NCBI GenBank assembly: GCA_009829735.1
Contig: CM020619.1
Location: forward strand, 2,052,590-2,116,589
DNA length: 64,000 nucleotides
Direction of reading: 5' to 3'
Origin: Pyropia yezoensis
Taxonomy: Eukaryota; Rhodophyta; Bangiophyceae; Bangiales; Bangiaceae
The translations under genes and the position numbers were made by a program. The notes below the pieces were generated by a model. That model saw only the letters and a program-made list of their open reading frames with translations. It ran no database searches and was not told the DNA's origin. Shown in pieces: positions 1 to 11,577 of this stretch (the first letter of the stretch is position 1; every line of letters starts with the position of its first letter).

Positions 1-2160
1 TCATTTTCTGAGTGTTTTGAGGGGTTGCGTGAGCGTGTGAGGAGGGTTGATAAGGAGGGACAGCAAGGCGGGGAGGGCCCACCTTGGCTGGCCAAGCAAG
101 AAAACACCGTCTGGCTCCGACACATCTTGTTCGTGCCTTGGTGAGTGGACCCGCTCACCACACGCAAGTTCCGTGTTCGGCTGTGTGGAGGTGCTTGCTT
201 CCGGTGTCCCAAGTTGGGATATCGGCAATACTCCTCTTCCTTCCCTGACTCGGGGTTGGTGCTTGGGAGTACTGCTACAACCAGGTCCATTTGGCTCAGA
301 GGTGGGCTGAGGTAGTTGCGGCATCGGCCCCACGGCTGGAGCCAAGCGTTGATGGCCTCGGTGCCGGGCGACGTCACACGGCTGTTGAACCGGCGCAGCT
401 GCGTGTTCTCGGCTGTGGCGAATCGGTCGACCTGCAGCGGGCCCCACGCGTTGTTCAGCACCTGGAAAATGTCGGGCCGCAGGCGCCAGTCGGACGAGTC
501 GGTGTCGCGCGACAACTTGTCGGCGTGGCTGTTGGCCACTGACGAGAGCCACGTTGCTTCCGCGCGGAGGCCCCGCCCCGACAGTTTGTGCGCGATCCGG
601 TCTAGAACCGCCTTGAGCTCGGGCGAGCGTGTGGTCATATTGTTGACCACCGACACGTTGACCGAGCTGTCGAGCCGCAGGCGGAGCACACCCGGCCCCC
701 GAAGGTTGGGCCAACAGTCGAGTGCCTTGTCCAGCGCTATCAACTCCTGCACGTTGATGTGGTCCGCCTGCTCTGCCAACGAGAAGAACCCGCGCGCCGG
801 AACGCGTCGGTTGAGGACCGCCCCCCAGCCGTACCCGCACGCATCCGTTGTCAGCTCGGCGACAACAGGCTGCTGCCATAGGGCCCGGCCCACTTCTGAT
901 GACGAATCCAGACGGGCCCACCAGGTCAGCTCCGTCATCGCCGCGGTGGATAGCTGGAGTTGCGATCGTCGTTGAGTGGGCATGCAACGATACAGGGCGT
1001 GAAGGCGGAAGCGCGCCATCGGCACGGCCGCCGAGCAGGAGACGGCCAGGCCGCAGAACCGCTGCAGTGCGCGTAAGCGCGCCCAGCGCCGGTGCGAGGA
1101 AGCTGCGCGGTGGAGGGAAATCGCCGCGCCGACGACGGTGTCCAGGCGCTTGGGTGGGAGCAACAGCAGGCGGCGGACCGTGTCGACCCGGAAGCCGAGG
1201 ATGTCGAGGGAGGTTGTCCCTTCCACCGCGCCTTTGGACGGGTGGATCTGGAGTCCGAGGCGTCGAAAAACGGCGACTGCCCGGCGACGCGCCGCTGTAG
1301 CGCGTGCCTTGGAGCCTGGCCTCGCCCCGGTCGCCACCGAGGCGAAGTCGTCCATGTACCCCAACATAGGGAAGCCCTTGGAGCGGAGGTAGGCAAGGAC
1401 GGGCCGCAGTACCTTGGTGAGCGCCCACGGCGCGAGCTTGAGGCCGAACGGCAGGGAGAGAGGGTAGTACAACGTGCCGCCGACCACAAACGCCAGGTAC
1501 TGTTGGTCGCTCTCCTTCAATGGGATGTGATGGAAGGCGTCGCTTATGTCCCACGACACCATGTGGTCGCCGGGTCGGAGGTGGGCTACGAATGACGCCA
1601 GCGACTCGTAGCGAAAGGGGCGGTCCTCCAGGTAGTCGTTCACCGTGGATAGATCGACGACCAGGCGCGGCTTGCGTGCGACGTCGGTCACAAAGGTCGC
1701 GGCCACCCACGGCGCCTTCCGGGCCTCGGAAGCTTTGGCCTTGCGCACGAAGCCGCGCGTGAGCCAGCGGTCGATCTCGCAGGCGGCCCACCGTTGGACG
1801 TCTGGGTCTTGGCAGATCGTCCGGGCCTTGTACGGTGGGGGGGTGGTACTCCATGGGAGACAGAGGCCTTGCCAAAGGGTCTGCAGGACCCACGGAGAAG
1901 CCGCGATTGCCCGCCACGCCCGTAGTGCGCGGCGGACACCCACGTACGGCGGAGGCAGGCCGGGTTCGGCCGACTTGTTGTGGACGAGGTGGCGTGGTGG
2001 CGCAGGCGCGACAAAGTTCTCGGTGGCCGAGCCGGTTTTGCCGACGGCAGGGACGCCGCCGACAGGCAACACAGAGGGTGCTGCTCCTCCCCCCAGTGGA
2101 GCAGGCGGCACCCGGGGGCCTGGGGGGGCGCCCCTCGGGTGAAAACCCGCCTCGTCAGGC
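1..2160 (-). CDS. DIRS-like retroelement pol (RT-RNase H), partial at left edge
   Basis: Minus-strand reading frame whose codons have lowest coordinates divisible by 3; I read it without a stop from inside the gag end to the window edge. Visible in order: PRLVVDLSTVNDYL (about 1640), WDISDAFHHIPL (about 1540), LPFGLKLAPWALTK (about 1440), the catalytic GYMDD at 1347-1361, RNase H blocks TTDACGYGWGAVL and HINVQEL (about 750-870), then SHADKLSRDTDSSDW, VDRFAT and FNSR (about 390-520). RT with 'LPFGLxxAPW.FTK' followed by a DKLSR/VDRFAT/FNSR tail is the DIRS (tyrosine-recombinase) retroelement pattern, not gypsy or copia. The recombinase itself would lie beyond position 1 and is not seen. The frame is +1 relative to gag, which it overlaps. 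Family is inferred from motifs. A 638-aa frame on the same strand (1-1917) is a shadow of this one. Confidence 0.72.
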
Positions 2161-3492
2161 GGTTGGCGGCGGCCCACCCGGCGTCTCTTCGCGGGGGCCG
2201 CCGCGTCTGCGCTTGAGATGACCCCGTCCGCGGCCACGACCGCGGCCGCGGTCGGGGAGGACGATGCCGCGGCCACCGCCGCGGCGCCAATCGTGGCCGC
2301 GCCCGCGGCCAGCGTCGGCGGCAAGGTTGGCGGCAGGGCCGCCAGGCGGGACGCGGGCGAGTATCCTGCCCTGGTCGCGGGCCACGTGTGTAGCTTGGTC
2401 GCGGGCGGCAAGCTCGTGGAAGCCGAGGGTCGCAGCGTTGGTGAAGTGCGACCCCGCGTCGTCGAGGATGGCGGAGTGCATGGCGGCGGCGTAGGAGGCG
2501 TCGGATCGCCAGCGCAGGAGCACTCCGTAGCGGGTAGCGAGCATGTTGTACACCTGGTAGACGTGGGTGCGGGCGGTAGCGTGCATGTCGAGGGAGGAGG
2601 ACAGGGTGGGAGGGTGGCTAACCGCCGCCGTTTCCCAGGCGGCGAGGGTGTTGTTGAGGGACTGCAGCCACGCGCACGACATGTAGAGGATCTCAGCTTC
2701 GATCGCGTTGCGGCCGCCGCCGCCAAACTCCTCGGAAAAGCGAGTGTCTCCAGTGGGGCGGAAGGGGACGGGGGGGACGCCAGGGTCGGCAAGGCGGGCG
2801 GGGAGCACAAAACCCTCGATGCGGGGGCCGCCGTAGTACACCGCGTCCACGGCGGCACTTGAAAAGGCAGACCGGACGCCGCGTGCCGCACCGGTTCCGC
2901 CGGCGCTGCTGCCGGCTGCGCCGTGCGGCGTCGTGCCGCCGCTCGCACCGCGGTACGCCGGCTGCGGCGTCTCTGGTGCCCACGCGTCATCGTCGCCCAG
3001 ATCAATGTCGTCGGCGGGCGGAGGGCGTGGCGGGGGCGTGGATGGCACCACTGGGGCCGCCGGGGGCACGGTCGGGGCTGGCTGGGAGGCCGCGAAGGCA
3101 CGCGCCAGCGTGGCAAGAGCCTCGGGCGTAAGCCCGCTCAACGGTGATGCGACCGGCGGCGGCAGCGGATGGGCAGGAACCGGGAGGCTCTGTCGTCGCC
3201 GACGAGTTGGACGTCCACTCGCCGCCAGCAGGTCAGCCGTTGGGGTGGTGGATGCGGCTGGCGTCGACGCCCGTAAAGGGGAGGCGGCCGCCGAGCCCGA
3301 GTCCAACACGGGGGCCGACGAAGAAGATGGAGAGGAGGACGCCGAGGAGGCGTCGGCCGACGCCGCTGCAGCAGCGACAGCCGCGGCGACAACCGCCGAC
3401 CCGTCCGGAGAGCCTCTTGGCGCCGCGGCAGCCGATCCGCCTGAGGCGGCGGCGCCGCTGGCGGCAGAGGCCTTCGAACGCGTGGACGGCAT
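2155..3492 (-). CDS. gag-like protein of the DIRS-like element
   Basis: 445 codons from the ATG at 3492; upstream in-frame GTG at 3609 would extend it. The N-terminal ~200 residues are Ala/Ser/Pro-rich and disordered-looking with an acidic patch (DDIDLGDDDAW). A central, more complex block (EEFGGGGRNAIEAEILYMSC through YNMLATRYGVLLRWRSD to FHELAARDQ) looks folded, as a capsid domain would. The last ~60 residues are an Arg/Gly-rich tail (RGRGHDWRRGGGRG and a run of GR repeats), a common nucleic-acid-binding substitute for a zinc knuckle. It lies directly upstream of, and overlaps, the RT frame, which is why I call it gag. No sequence family recognised; role is inferred from position and the RG tail. 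Confidence 0.55.
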   Translation of the reverse strand: MPSTRSKASAASGAAASGGSAAAAPRGSPDGSAVVAAAVAAAAASADASSASSSPSSSSAPVLDSGSAAASPLRASTPAASTTPTADLLAASGRPTRRRRQSLPVPAHPLPPPVASPLSGLTPEALATLARAFAASQPAPTVPPAAPVVPSTPPPRPPPADDIDLGDDDAWAPETPQPAYRGASGGTTPHGAAGSSAGGTGAARGVRSAFSSAAVDAVYYGGPRIEGFVLPARLADPGVPPVPFRPTGDTRFSEEFGGGGRNAIEAEILYMSCAWLQSLNNTLAAWETAAVSHPPTLSSSLDMHATARTHVYQVYNMLATRYGVLLRWRSDASYAAAMHSAILDDAGSHFTNAATLGFHELAARDQATHVARDQGRILARVPPGGPAANLAADAGRGRGHDWRRGGGRGIVLPDRGRGRGRGRGHLKRRRGGPREETPGGPPPTA

Positions 3493-4761
3493 CGCTCCCA
3501 CCCGACGGGGGGGGGGGGGATGCCCCAAAGAAACACCGGCAGCCGGTGCACAGAAGTGTGTGTCAAACAGCCTTGGGAAAGGCGAGCCGAAGGCCCGAGC
3601 GCGGGCCACCCCACGGACAGGCGACTGCGTCGACTGTCCACCGGTGTGGGGCGACGAACGCGCGAGGGCAAACGAACGTGCCGGCCGACGGCGGCCGGCG
3701 GTTCCCCGCTCGCGCCACCCCTCATATCTCCCTCGGGGTGAGAGACAGGTGGCCTCGGGGGGCCGGTTAGAAATCTACCGGCCCCCGCCCCTCCCCCCAG
3801 GAAGTCCAATCCCCAGCAATACAATGGGGGAGAGGCAAGTCACCCGCTGGCCGGCGGTCCGTAACCCCTTACACAAACAAAACAAGCGATAATGTACGTG
3901 CGCACGTTTTCAAAAAATGCAAACAATAGAGCTCCGGCGCGCGTGCAAGCACAAGTGGAGTCCACGGGTTGCGCGAAATTTCGAGAGGAACGAGTGTCGG
4001 ATCGCAGTGCCTGAAACGAACTGGACAGTGCGCTGCAGGCCGAATTGCGCGACCCTGCAAGCCGGCGCATTTCTCGTATCAAGGGCCCTGCAACAGCCTG
4101 CAAAAAAGAGGCGATCTCGGCCGCTGCAGAACGAATAAGACCGTTCTTTACATGAGAAGGAAGGCCTTGTCGTCCTTATGACGGTTGTCGACGAGAAGAA
4201 AAAAAACGGGTAGGAAGCACGGTCATAATGCCGCCGTGTGTGCTCTTGTACGCGGAAATCGAGCTTTACGGGGCCCCTGTGCGCCCCCATACAATCCCGT
4301 GCACACCTGTTCGGGCCCGATGCACGGAAAGTAAGACACACGGACTTCGATCCGCTGCGCAGTGTCAGGGGGGGGAGGACGACCTGGAGTATGTTTTTTT
4401 TGCCTCGTTTCCTCAGTGCAGCCCTCCTCCTAAAGGTCCATTCCATATAGCTAGTCACTTGGAAAATGATTTCTCTCTCAGCCGCATCTTATGGGCTACA
4501 GCTCAAACTTGGTCAGAATGATCCCCACCGCACTCCGGGCCAGAGATAAAAAAAGCAGGACCCAAGACCATGTTTTTTCGCCTGTGTGCACGCCCGAAGC
4601 GCAACGCGGGGTTCTCTGGGCCCTCCGGTGCGATCCGGACGCGCGGTCGGGTCCGAATGCCGATTCACATCATATTGGCTGACATTCGCTTTTGGCCGAA
4701 CGGGGGTTACATGATGACCGATTCCACATCCAATCAGGAGTTGGAGCACTGACTACCGTAT
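3493..4761. other. intergenic, no gene recognised
   Basis: Moderate GC compared with its surroundings. Only short frames without recognisable motifs on either strand. If the DIRS-like element has terminal repeats, its 5' one should lie here, but I could not find its partner in the window. Confidence 0.5.
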
Positions 4762-4950
4762 CTACTCCATATTCCCGCCGCGCATGGCCACCGGGTTAGC
4801 GATGGATTTGGCGTAGCCCGCGGCGCGCTCCCCCTGAAAGAACCGACGGACGTTTTCCAGGAGGGTGGGCGTCTCCTTAGTCAAACGATAGAAGGCGCGG
4901 CGCCGACGTGACGGGCCACCACCAGCGGCAATCCATCCCGCAGACGACAT
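4762..4950 (-). CDS. small hypothetical protein, 62 aa
   Basis: From the ATG at 4950 the frame encodes 62 residues with normal amino-acid diversity: basic stretch PSRRRRAFYRLTKE, then LLENVRRFF and a C-terminus ending NPVAMRGGNME. Its non-repetitive composition stands out from the Ala/Pro/Gly-rich spurious frames nearby. A longer in-frame start at 5082 adds a proline-rich leader that I think is not translated. No transmembrane segment and no family recognised. It could be the last exon of a larger gene. Confidence 0.35.
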   Translation of the reverse strand: MSSAGWIAAGGGPSRRRRAFYRLTKETPTLLENVRRFFQGERAAGYAKSIANPVAMRGGNME

Positions 4951-7900
4951 GGTGGGGGGCGCAGCTTGCGGGGGCAGAGGGATTAGGGGGGGGGGAGGTG
5001 GTAGCGTACAATTCGCGGTGCAACCGCCGTGCAAGAGCGCCAGTCGACGATGGGTGAAGCGCAGAAGCGTGTCTGCAGACACGACAGCGCTTCACAACAA
5101 TATTTCACAGTCCACAAGCTTTTTTCGTGTCATTGTACTTTTAGATAGCCCCCGTAGCCGATTTTCTGTCGGATCTGGCGGAGAAGAAGAACAAGCCGTG
5201 TGTTATTCTCTGTCTCAGAGGAGCAAGATAACGTGGCACGATAAAAGAACCTACTCTGCCGTGACCCGTAGGCGACTAACGCACGGCGAGCCGTACAAGT
5301 GCAGCTAAAAAGTCGGAAAAACGGACGAGTTGCCGATATATGCGACTGGTATGCGCGGCGGTCCTGCCTACGAACGGAGTGTTTTATTTTTGAGCGTACG
5401 GAACCATGACCAAAAAGACAGATAAATAGTGCTAAATGATGCCTATGAGCACCGTAATCGAGGAAAAAAGGAACCTGGCGGCTCCCGTGATGCACTGTGT
5501 TATGAGGAGGGGTATGAAGCTGGGTCTCAGGTGACTAGCGATATGGAATGGATCTTTAGTGTCTATTCTACTGCACATTCGCCTCCAATGAGGCGGCCTC
5601 GAGCCTCAAATGAGGCTCCCCCCGGATCACTGGAAGTCGCCGATTTCGACATGTCTGACAAAGAAGAGGCGTCGGTACCCTCCCCAGACAGCTTCCGCTC
5701 GGCCTGCAGCCCCCCCTGACCACCTCCCCCCGCTTCTCCCCCACTGTACACCTTCCCCACCCTGTCCCCTTCCCTTTGTGCGGCGAGGGCGGGCCGCAGC
5801 GGCGGCGGCGGCGGTGGGGGCGGCGGCGGAGGCGGTGGCGACGACGGGTCCAGAACGCCACCTGTCGACACCGCACGGGATGTTGCGACACATGCCCCCC
5901 TCCCCCAGCTCTTGTACCACAGTGGGCGCTCCCCAGCCCGCTTCTCTGAGTGTGGCCCGACCACCCCTTAGGTGCCGCAAGGGTGCCGTATGTCTCCGAG
6001 AACAATACACTCAATAGCAGAGAAAAAAGCACAGCAAAAAGAGAGTTGACGCTCAGGTCTTGATGCATGACAAGAAAAATAACAAAGTCTATGTGTATCC
6101 ATTGGTGGAAGGCCTGATGCCCAGGCCATGTGTGCTTCTCTTGTTCTCGACTTGGAAGTAGCAGGCAAAAAGAAAAGAAAATACTTCGGTCACGAGTCTG
6201 CCTCCTGGGGGCCTCCAGGAGACCCTTGTGTGGTCAACATTTTGGACAGTGGTCGACATTACAAACAGACTAAAGTTAGCTAGCCCCTGTAAAAGAAGTA
6301 CCTATGGTTTTTCTGAGAAAAGCACCTGTGGCAGAAGGGTGCAGGAGCGGATGCATCCGACCGTCATGAATACAACCAGTGAATAACGCACGAGGTCAGT
6401 GCAGCTGGACCCTCCGTAGAATCGAAACGCGTTGCTGCAGGCACCGGGCGGCAGCGTCGGCCGTTTGTCCCCGAGACGCTCCTTAAGGTGTTTCTGTTAG
6501 GACAGCAGGCAGGCGCGCCTTGACGCCGTCTGCCGTTAGGCGGCGGCGCCCGTTCCCGCCCCTGAAAACGACCGCGACATCAGCGGCGTGGCGGCGTCGA
6601 GTGAATGTGCCGGCGGCGCCCACCCGCGGGAGCGTCAAGGGGAAGCACTTGCGCCTAGCCACATCGGCGGAGGGGGCTACAGGTCGCGTCCGCGAAGTCG
6701 GCGGTAACAGAGGCCACGGCAGCGGTGGCCATCCGGGAGCAGCACCGACGGAAGGACCCCATGGTGCAGTCGGTTTCATGGAGGGGAGTGGCAGGAGGAG
6801 CTGAGGGAAGGAGGTGGGGTGGGTGGCAAGCTGCCTCCAGCGACAACGCGATGTGGTCGGGGTGCCCGCCCGTCCACGGCCAATCCATCAGGCATGCTCT
6901 TAACGCACCATGGAGATGGGGGTACCCTGCTTGATACGGGCGTACCGGCGGGGCGCAGCAGGAGCGGAACCGCTGGTGGCCAACGCTGCCCGACGTGGGC
7001 TACGCGTGTGACGCCTACCAGGCCCTTTCCCCACCGGGGGGGTGCAAAGATACGCCGCTTCCCCCCCTCCCCCCCAAACCAATCCTCGCGCCTGCCGACA
7101 GATACAGCCGGGCGCATGGGATGATTGGCCGGGGTCAAGTGTCCTGAGAGGTGTTCGGGCCAGTCGACGGCCAGTTGCTGCCGGCCGGCCGCCGTGGTGC
7201 GGAGGAGAAGGAGAGAAGGGGTGCCGTGCGGGGTAGCGGTGACTCGGCCGACCGTGATGACGGCCACCAAGTCCGTGTCCCTCCACGACGGTGGTGGCAC
7301 GCGGGTGGCGACGCGCGTGGGGGACGCGGCGGGACGCGGCAGTGTCGACGCGGCGCCACCCAAACGAGCGGGGCGGCGTGCACTGGGCGGCGTTTCCACC
7401 CAGTCAGTCTGTGCAGCCCGCTGCACACCCCTCCCCCCAGGTAGACTAGCGTTCGACGCTTCAGACGACGGTGCACCGCTCCCCGCGGCGGCCGCGGAGG
7501 CGGCAATGGCACGCGCCAGTGTCAGGGGCGGGCACGCTGCCAGGCCGCGGCGCACGGCCTAGCAGTCCAGACCGCCACTGGGTTGCCGCCGCCGCGTGTG
7601 CGCCCGACGCGGCGGCCAGGTGTCGCGGCGCATCACTGGGTCGGGCGGGCGCGCAGCGAGACGATGCGCTGACCATGCCGCGCCCCAAGCGGTTGGGACA
7701 TTGACTGGCTGAAGGCTGGCTGTTGACTGGCTGTGCAGTGTGTGGGCAGCCGCCACCCTGACGTGACGAGGTGGGGCGCGGCACCACGACGGCGCTTCGT
7801 GGGACGTGAGGCCGGCCACAGTACAGTACTGTATGTACTTTGCCTCGTGAGGTCAACTGCGGACCTGACGTGAGCTGCCGAACTCATGCACACGGCAAGA

Positions 7901-9523
7901 GTTGGACGGGAATTCGGATGGCTTACTAATTGAGCGGCCTCATGGATTGGATTCCCGTCCCACTCGCTCAGATGCCAAGCTCCTGAGGGACGTGTCCGGC
8001 CGGCGCACATACAGCGCGACACGTCACCAGACAGCGTCCAGGAACACGTCCACATTTCTTGAGCACTACACGTCATCATGCCTCATGCAAGTATCAGGGA
8101 ATCGAATCCATGCTCATGGAACCGCGCGAAAAGCTAGTTTCCGACTTCTGTCCTGAGCTTTGGACGCGGACCCTCTCGCTCCAGCTCTGGGCCAATCAGG
8201 AGCGCTTCCTGGACCGACTCCCTGGCCAATGTCCCATCCAGAGGCTCGGAGAATCGGCCTGGCTTGTTCCTCTGCCTGGAAGGAGAAAAGCGGTCACGTA
8301 TGAAACCTCGTGCACGAGCTTTTGACAGTTGCGGTCCGCGGCGTTTCTGTTGTATGATTGGTTTCTACCGAAGCTGACAGTATTTTTGTCCAATGGAATG
8401 GCTGTGCATTGAATCCTCGGAGGTTCGGTCCTCGGGCACAAATTCAATATATTAATTTCACTCAGAAAGAGTTGCAAAAAATGTCTCGCCGAGAGCTCTC
8501 TTCCCTCGCCGACGTCGATCGGTGAACACCGCCCGAACGCATGCCGCAGCAGGGGGTGGTCGTTCTGCCTCATCGGAATGTCTCCGTGCCTGGTCCACGC
8601 GTCCGCCACCCCCCAGCTGGGCAGTGCTGTCGAGGTGCTGTCACCCCCCTTCTCCAGCACTGCATACGCCCCCATGCAAATGCCGGCGGCACCGTTTGAC
8701 CGCGGTTCTGCCCCACCCGCGCTGTTCCACGTCGCCCACGCCTCATGATTTGGGAGGGTGTCTGCTGTTACCCCCCTGGTGGACGTGCTGGGCGGGGGGC
8801 ACGACGGCGGCGGCCTGGCGCCCCCCCCGCCGCTTGCTCCGCCAAGCGCCCGTGGCCGACGCCGCCTGGGTGAGGAGCGGCTGCCGTGGCGGCCAGCGGG
8901 CGTCGACCGCAAGGCGGCGTTTTGGGCGGCTCGGCGGCGGCCGCGACGCGACACGAGCCACGGCTGGCTGGGATGGGAGAGGGGGGGGGGCGGTGGGTGG
9001 CGTGGGAGTTGCACGCCACTGCCAACCCCCGCGTCAACACGCCGCCTGTGTGGTTGCCTTTGGCTGGGCAACCGCCCCCGCCCGACACTGGCTCGTGTCT
9101 GCACCGCTGGCGCGGCGGGGCATTGGGCGCCACGTCCCGACGGCGCCCCCCCCCCTCCCCCTGACCTGCCGCAGAGCCCACCTGTCGCCCGCTGGCCACC
9201 GTGCGTGGGCGGGTCGGATCTTGGCGCCAGCCTTGCCGGCTGAAGGCAGCTTCGGCGCGACAGGCCCTTTATCTTGCCCGCCGAACCAGTGCCCACCGCC
9301 GCATACTGTTCCATCCCCCCCATCCACTCACCGCCGTCGTCCCACCTGGCTCACCGTCGCTCCCCTCTCCCTCGGCGACGCCGCTGGAGCCATACCGCAC
9401 CGCTTTCGGACGCCGCCGCCCACCCCCCCCCCCCCCTCTTCCCCTCCTGCTTTGCCGTCTTGGCCACGCCGTTCCCTCCTGGCCACGCGTCCCCCCCCCT
9501 CTTGGCCACTCGCCACGGCGGCC
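4951..9523. other. long stretch without a supported gene
   Basis: AT-richer islands (about 5100-5560, 6000-6480 and 8300-8480) alternate with GC-rich low-complexity blocks that are open in several frames at once on both strands (5560-5960, 6480-7860, 8520-9520). None of these frames carries a motif or composition that I can defend as a protein. Short palindromes such as cagtacagtactg near 7815 are present. Upstream exons of the 9.5-10.7 kb gene could be here. Confidence 0.4.
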
Positions 9524-10666
9524 ATGACGCCCCTTACCCCTCGCCGCTGCGCGTCGGTGCCCTGCCTGACGACCCTGCACGTGGACCCTGGCGGCGGCGG
9601 GGGTGGCCTCCCCAGCGACAGCCCGACGGCAGCAGGCGGTGGTGGTGGCAGCGGCAGTGGCGGCTCGCCCCGTGCCGCGCTGTTCCCGCGGTCGGCGTTT
9701 GCGCCGGCGGCGGCGACAGGCGAGCGGGCTGCGCGGGTGGCGGGGGTGCCCCACCGGTCGGCCAGCGCCGTGTGCCTGACCTCCCTGGCCGGGCCACCCC
9801 CGCCGCCGCGGTCGGGCCACCGGCGGCAGCGGAGCCATCTGCGCGGGCTGGCCGGCCTGACGCCGGCCGACCTGGGCTGGGCGGCCGCCGCCCGGCGGGT
9901 CGGGCGCACGATGGCCGCCCCCGCGGTGACGCCGGTCGTGGCGTCCAGGGAGGGCGCCGCCCTGCAGCCGCTTGTGCTCTTTCACGGGGGGCCCATCGGC
10001 GAGCCTGACGAAGCGGTCCGTGCAGCGTCCGGCGGTGGCGGCAGCGGCAGCGACGACAACGGAGCCGCTTCCTCCCGTCATGAACCAGAGATGTCCGCGC
10101 CGCTGCTGTTTGGGGGCAACCCCCCGGGCGCGCCCACGGGGGCGACCAACTCGGTGGTGTCTGCGACGGGGGTGCTCGCGCCGCGCGGGGGTGCGACGGC
10201 CACCGCGTCGACGGACGGCGGCGCCCCCGCCGCCGGTGCAGGGGACGGCGCTGCCGTCACTGGTGGGGACGGCGGCGGGCGCGCGAGCAACGCGCCGGTA
10301 CCCGCCGGCGCGGCCGCTGGGGACGAGCGCGGCGGGGAGCGGGCGGTGGCAAAAAAGGGGGAGGACGGGCGTGACCGGCGCTCCTTGCTGGCGGCTGTCA
10401 CCATGGCGGTCTCCCTGCTGGGCCTTCCCGGCCGTGCGGCGGGGATGACGGAGCTGCTCGCGTCCATCAGCCTGCGGGGCCCGCTGGCCGCCCGCCACCC
10501 TTTGTTTGCAGGCCTGAGCCTGGCGGGGGACGTGGCCAGCGAGGCGCTTGGTAACATTTCGTGCCCGCCCGACGGCGCGAGCGGGCTCTTCCACGACTGT
10601 GCCCCCCACTCTGCGGCGATGCTCATCCATCTTGTCGTTGATGTACTGAACCTGTCTCCGTATTGA
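9524..10666 (+). CDS. hypothetical low-complexity protein, 380 aa
   Basis: The frame is open from 8522, but the upstream part is Pro/Arg-rich and unlike a protein, so I choose the ATG at 9524 (MTPLTPRRCAS). Residues 1-130 contain Gly/Ser runs and two Ser-rich blocks with 'RSASAVCLTSL' and 'CASVPCLTTLH' resemblance. The middle (about 150-270) is Ala/Gly-rich. The last ~110 residues are more complex: a hydrophobic segment RRSLLAAVTMAVSLLGLPG, then ISCPPDGASGLFHDCAPHSAAMLIHL ending LNLSPY. The pair of Cys and the ordered C-terminus suggest a real protein. The minus-strand frame across the same DNA is Arg/Gly salad and I discard it. Function unknown. Confidence 0.42.
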   Translation: MTPLTPRRCASVPCLTTLHVDPGGGGGGLPSDSPTAAGGGGGSGSGGSPRAALFPRSAFAPAAATGERAARVAGVPHRSASAVCLTSLAGPPPPPRSGHRRQRSHLRGLAGLTPADLGWAAAARRVGRTMAAPAVTPVVASREGAALQPLVLFHGGPIGEPDEAVRAASGGGGSGSDDNGAASSRHEPEMSAPLLFGGNPPGAPTGATNSVVSATGVLAPRGGATATASTDGGAPAAGAGDGAAVTGGDGGGRASNAPVPAGAAAGDERGGERAVAKKGEDGRDRRSLLAAVTMAVSLLGLPGRAAGMTELLASISLRGPLAARHPLFAGLSLAGDVASEALGNISCPPDGASGLFHDCAPHSAAMLIHLVVDVLNLSPY

Positions 10667-11514
10667 GGAGCACGGTTTAATTGGCGTCGGTCGGTCATTG
10701 GGCCGGGGGTGATGTGGGCCGCTTGAGCGACCCGTGTTTCGATCCCAGCCGTCTTCTGGTGACCCCGCTCACCGTCCCGTTTCTGCCGCGGTGCCGCAGT
10801 GGAGCTGTACCATCTTAGGGCGATCGCGGCGGTCGCGGTAGGTATTCTTTCTTCTTTTTCTCTGCCGTGTGGAGCACAGACGCTGCGCCGGCTGGACGCG
10901 CTGCCACGTGTGCGCCGGCCTGCTCTGGTCTGCTGCTCTGTCTGCGTGAGCGCGCGGTGCGTCTCGGCTTGGCCGTCCCCGCCCGCCGCGGAGTGTATAT
11001 TATCTTTTTCCGTATGTGCGACGCCGTCGCCCCGTGTTGTACCATAGCCTTGTACCATAGCGTTGTACCATAGCCGCCTTTTTTACTTGAACTTGTGTGT
11101 GCGTTTGTGGGTGGGTGGATGGGCTGCTCGTCCTCGTTTGGCTGCGTCCCCCTACCTTTGTTGCCGCGTGTCTGCCAGGAGGGGGAGCGCTGCCTGTTCT
11201 TGCGTTGCTCGCAAAATAAAAAAAGACAAAAAAGGGACACACCACGGTCACGGTCACGTCCCGGCGTCGGCGAAGCGCGGTCACCGAGGTTGCCTCTTGG
11301 CCGGCAGGGCCGCTAGTCGTCCACAGACCGCGGCTCACGTCGCCGTGGCATGTGGTAAAATTGCCAGACGCTGCACCTCACCCACACGCTTTGCCCACCT
11401 GAGGCTCGAGCCCGCCCGTTGATAGGCGCTCATGAGCGCCTTGCCAGCCTGGACGAGTGCACTGCAACTGGAATGGCTCCCCTCCTCCTCTCTCTGGCTA
11501 TGGGGGCGTTGAGT
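10667..11514. other. probable 3' flank with poly(A)-like signal
   Basis: No supported gene. Contains a 13-bp tandem repeat (11037-11074) and an A-rich AATAAA-containing stretch near 11213-11233 on the plus strand that could serve 3' end formation of the preceding gene. The latter is only suggestive. Confidence 0.3.
11037..11074. repeat. three tandem copies of ttgtaccatagc
   Basis: The 12-mer ttgtaccatagc occurs three times with one-base spacers (c, then g), a 13-bp period. Confidence 0.85.
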
Positions 11515-11577
11515 GGACACAGCCCATCATTGGATGATCCAACCCCGCCTGCAGGCGGGGTTGGATGGCCTGTGTCC
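11515..11577. repeat. long hairpin with 30-bp perfect palindrome
   Basis: Positions 11537-11566 form a perfect palindrome with 15-bp arms (ATCCAACCCCGCCTG and its complement). Outer arms ggacacag (11515-11522) and ctgtgtcc (11570-11577) extend the foldback. It could be a terminator-like or foldback element; no coding role. Confidence 0.85.

Noticed and set aside
1-1917. 638-aa minus-strand frame
   Set aside because: It is one base out of phase with the RT frame; its text (for example GLPYVGVHGRLR) is the shadow of GFPMLGYMDD.
9269-10630. 453-aa minus-strand frame
   Set aside because: Arg/Gly-rich shadow of the plus-strand gene at 9524.
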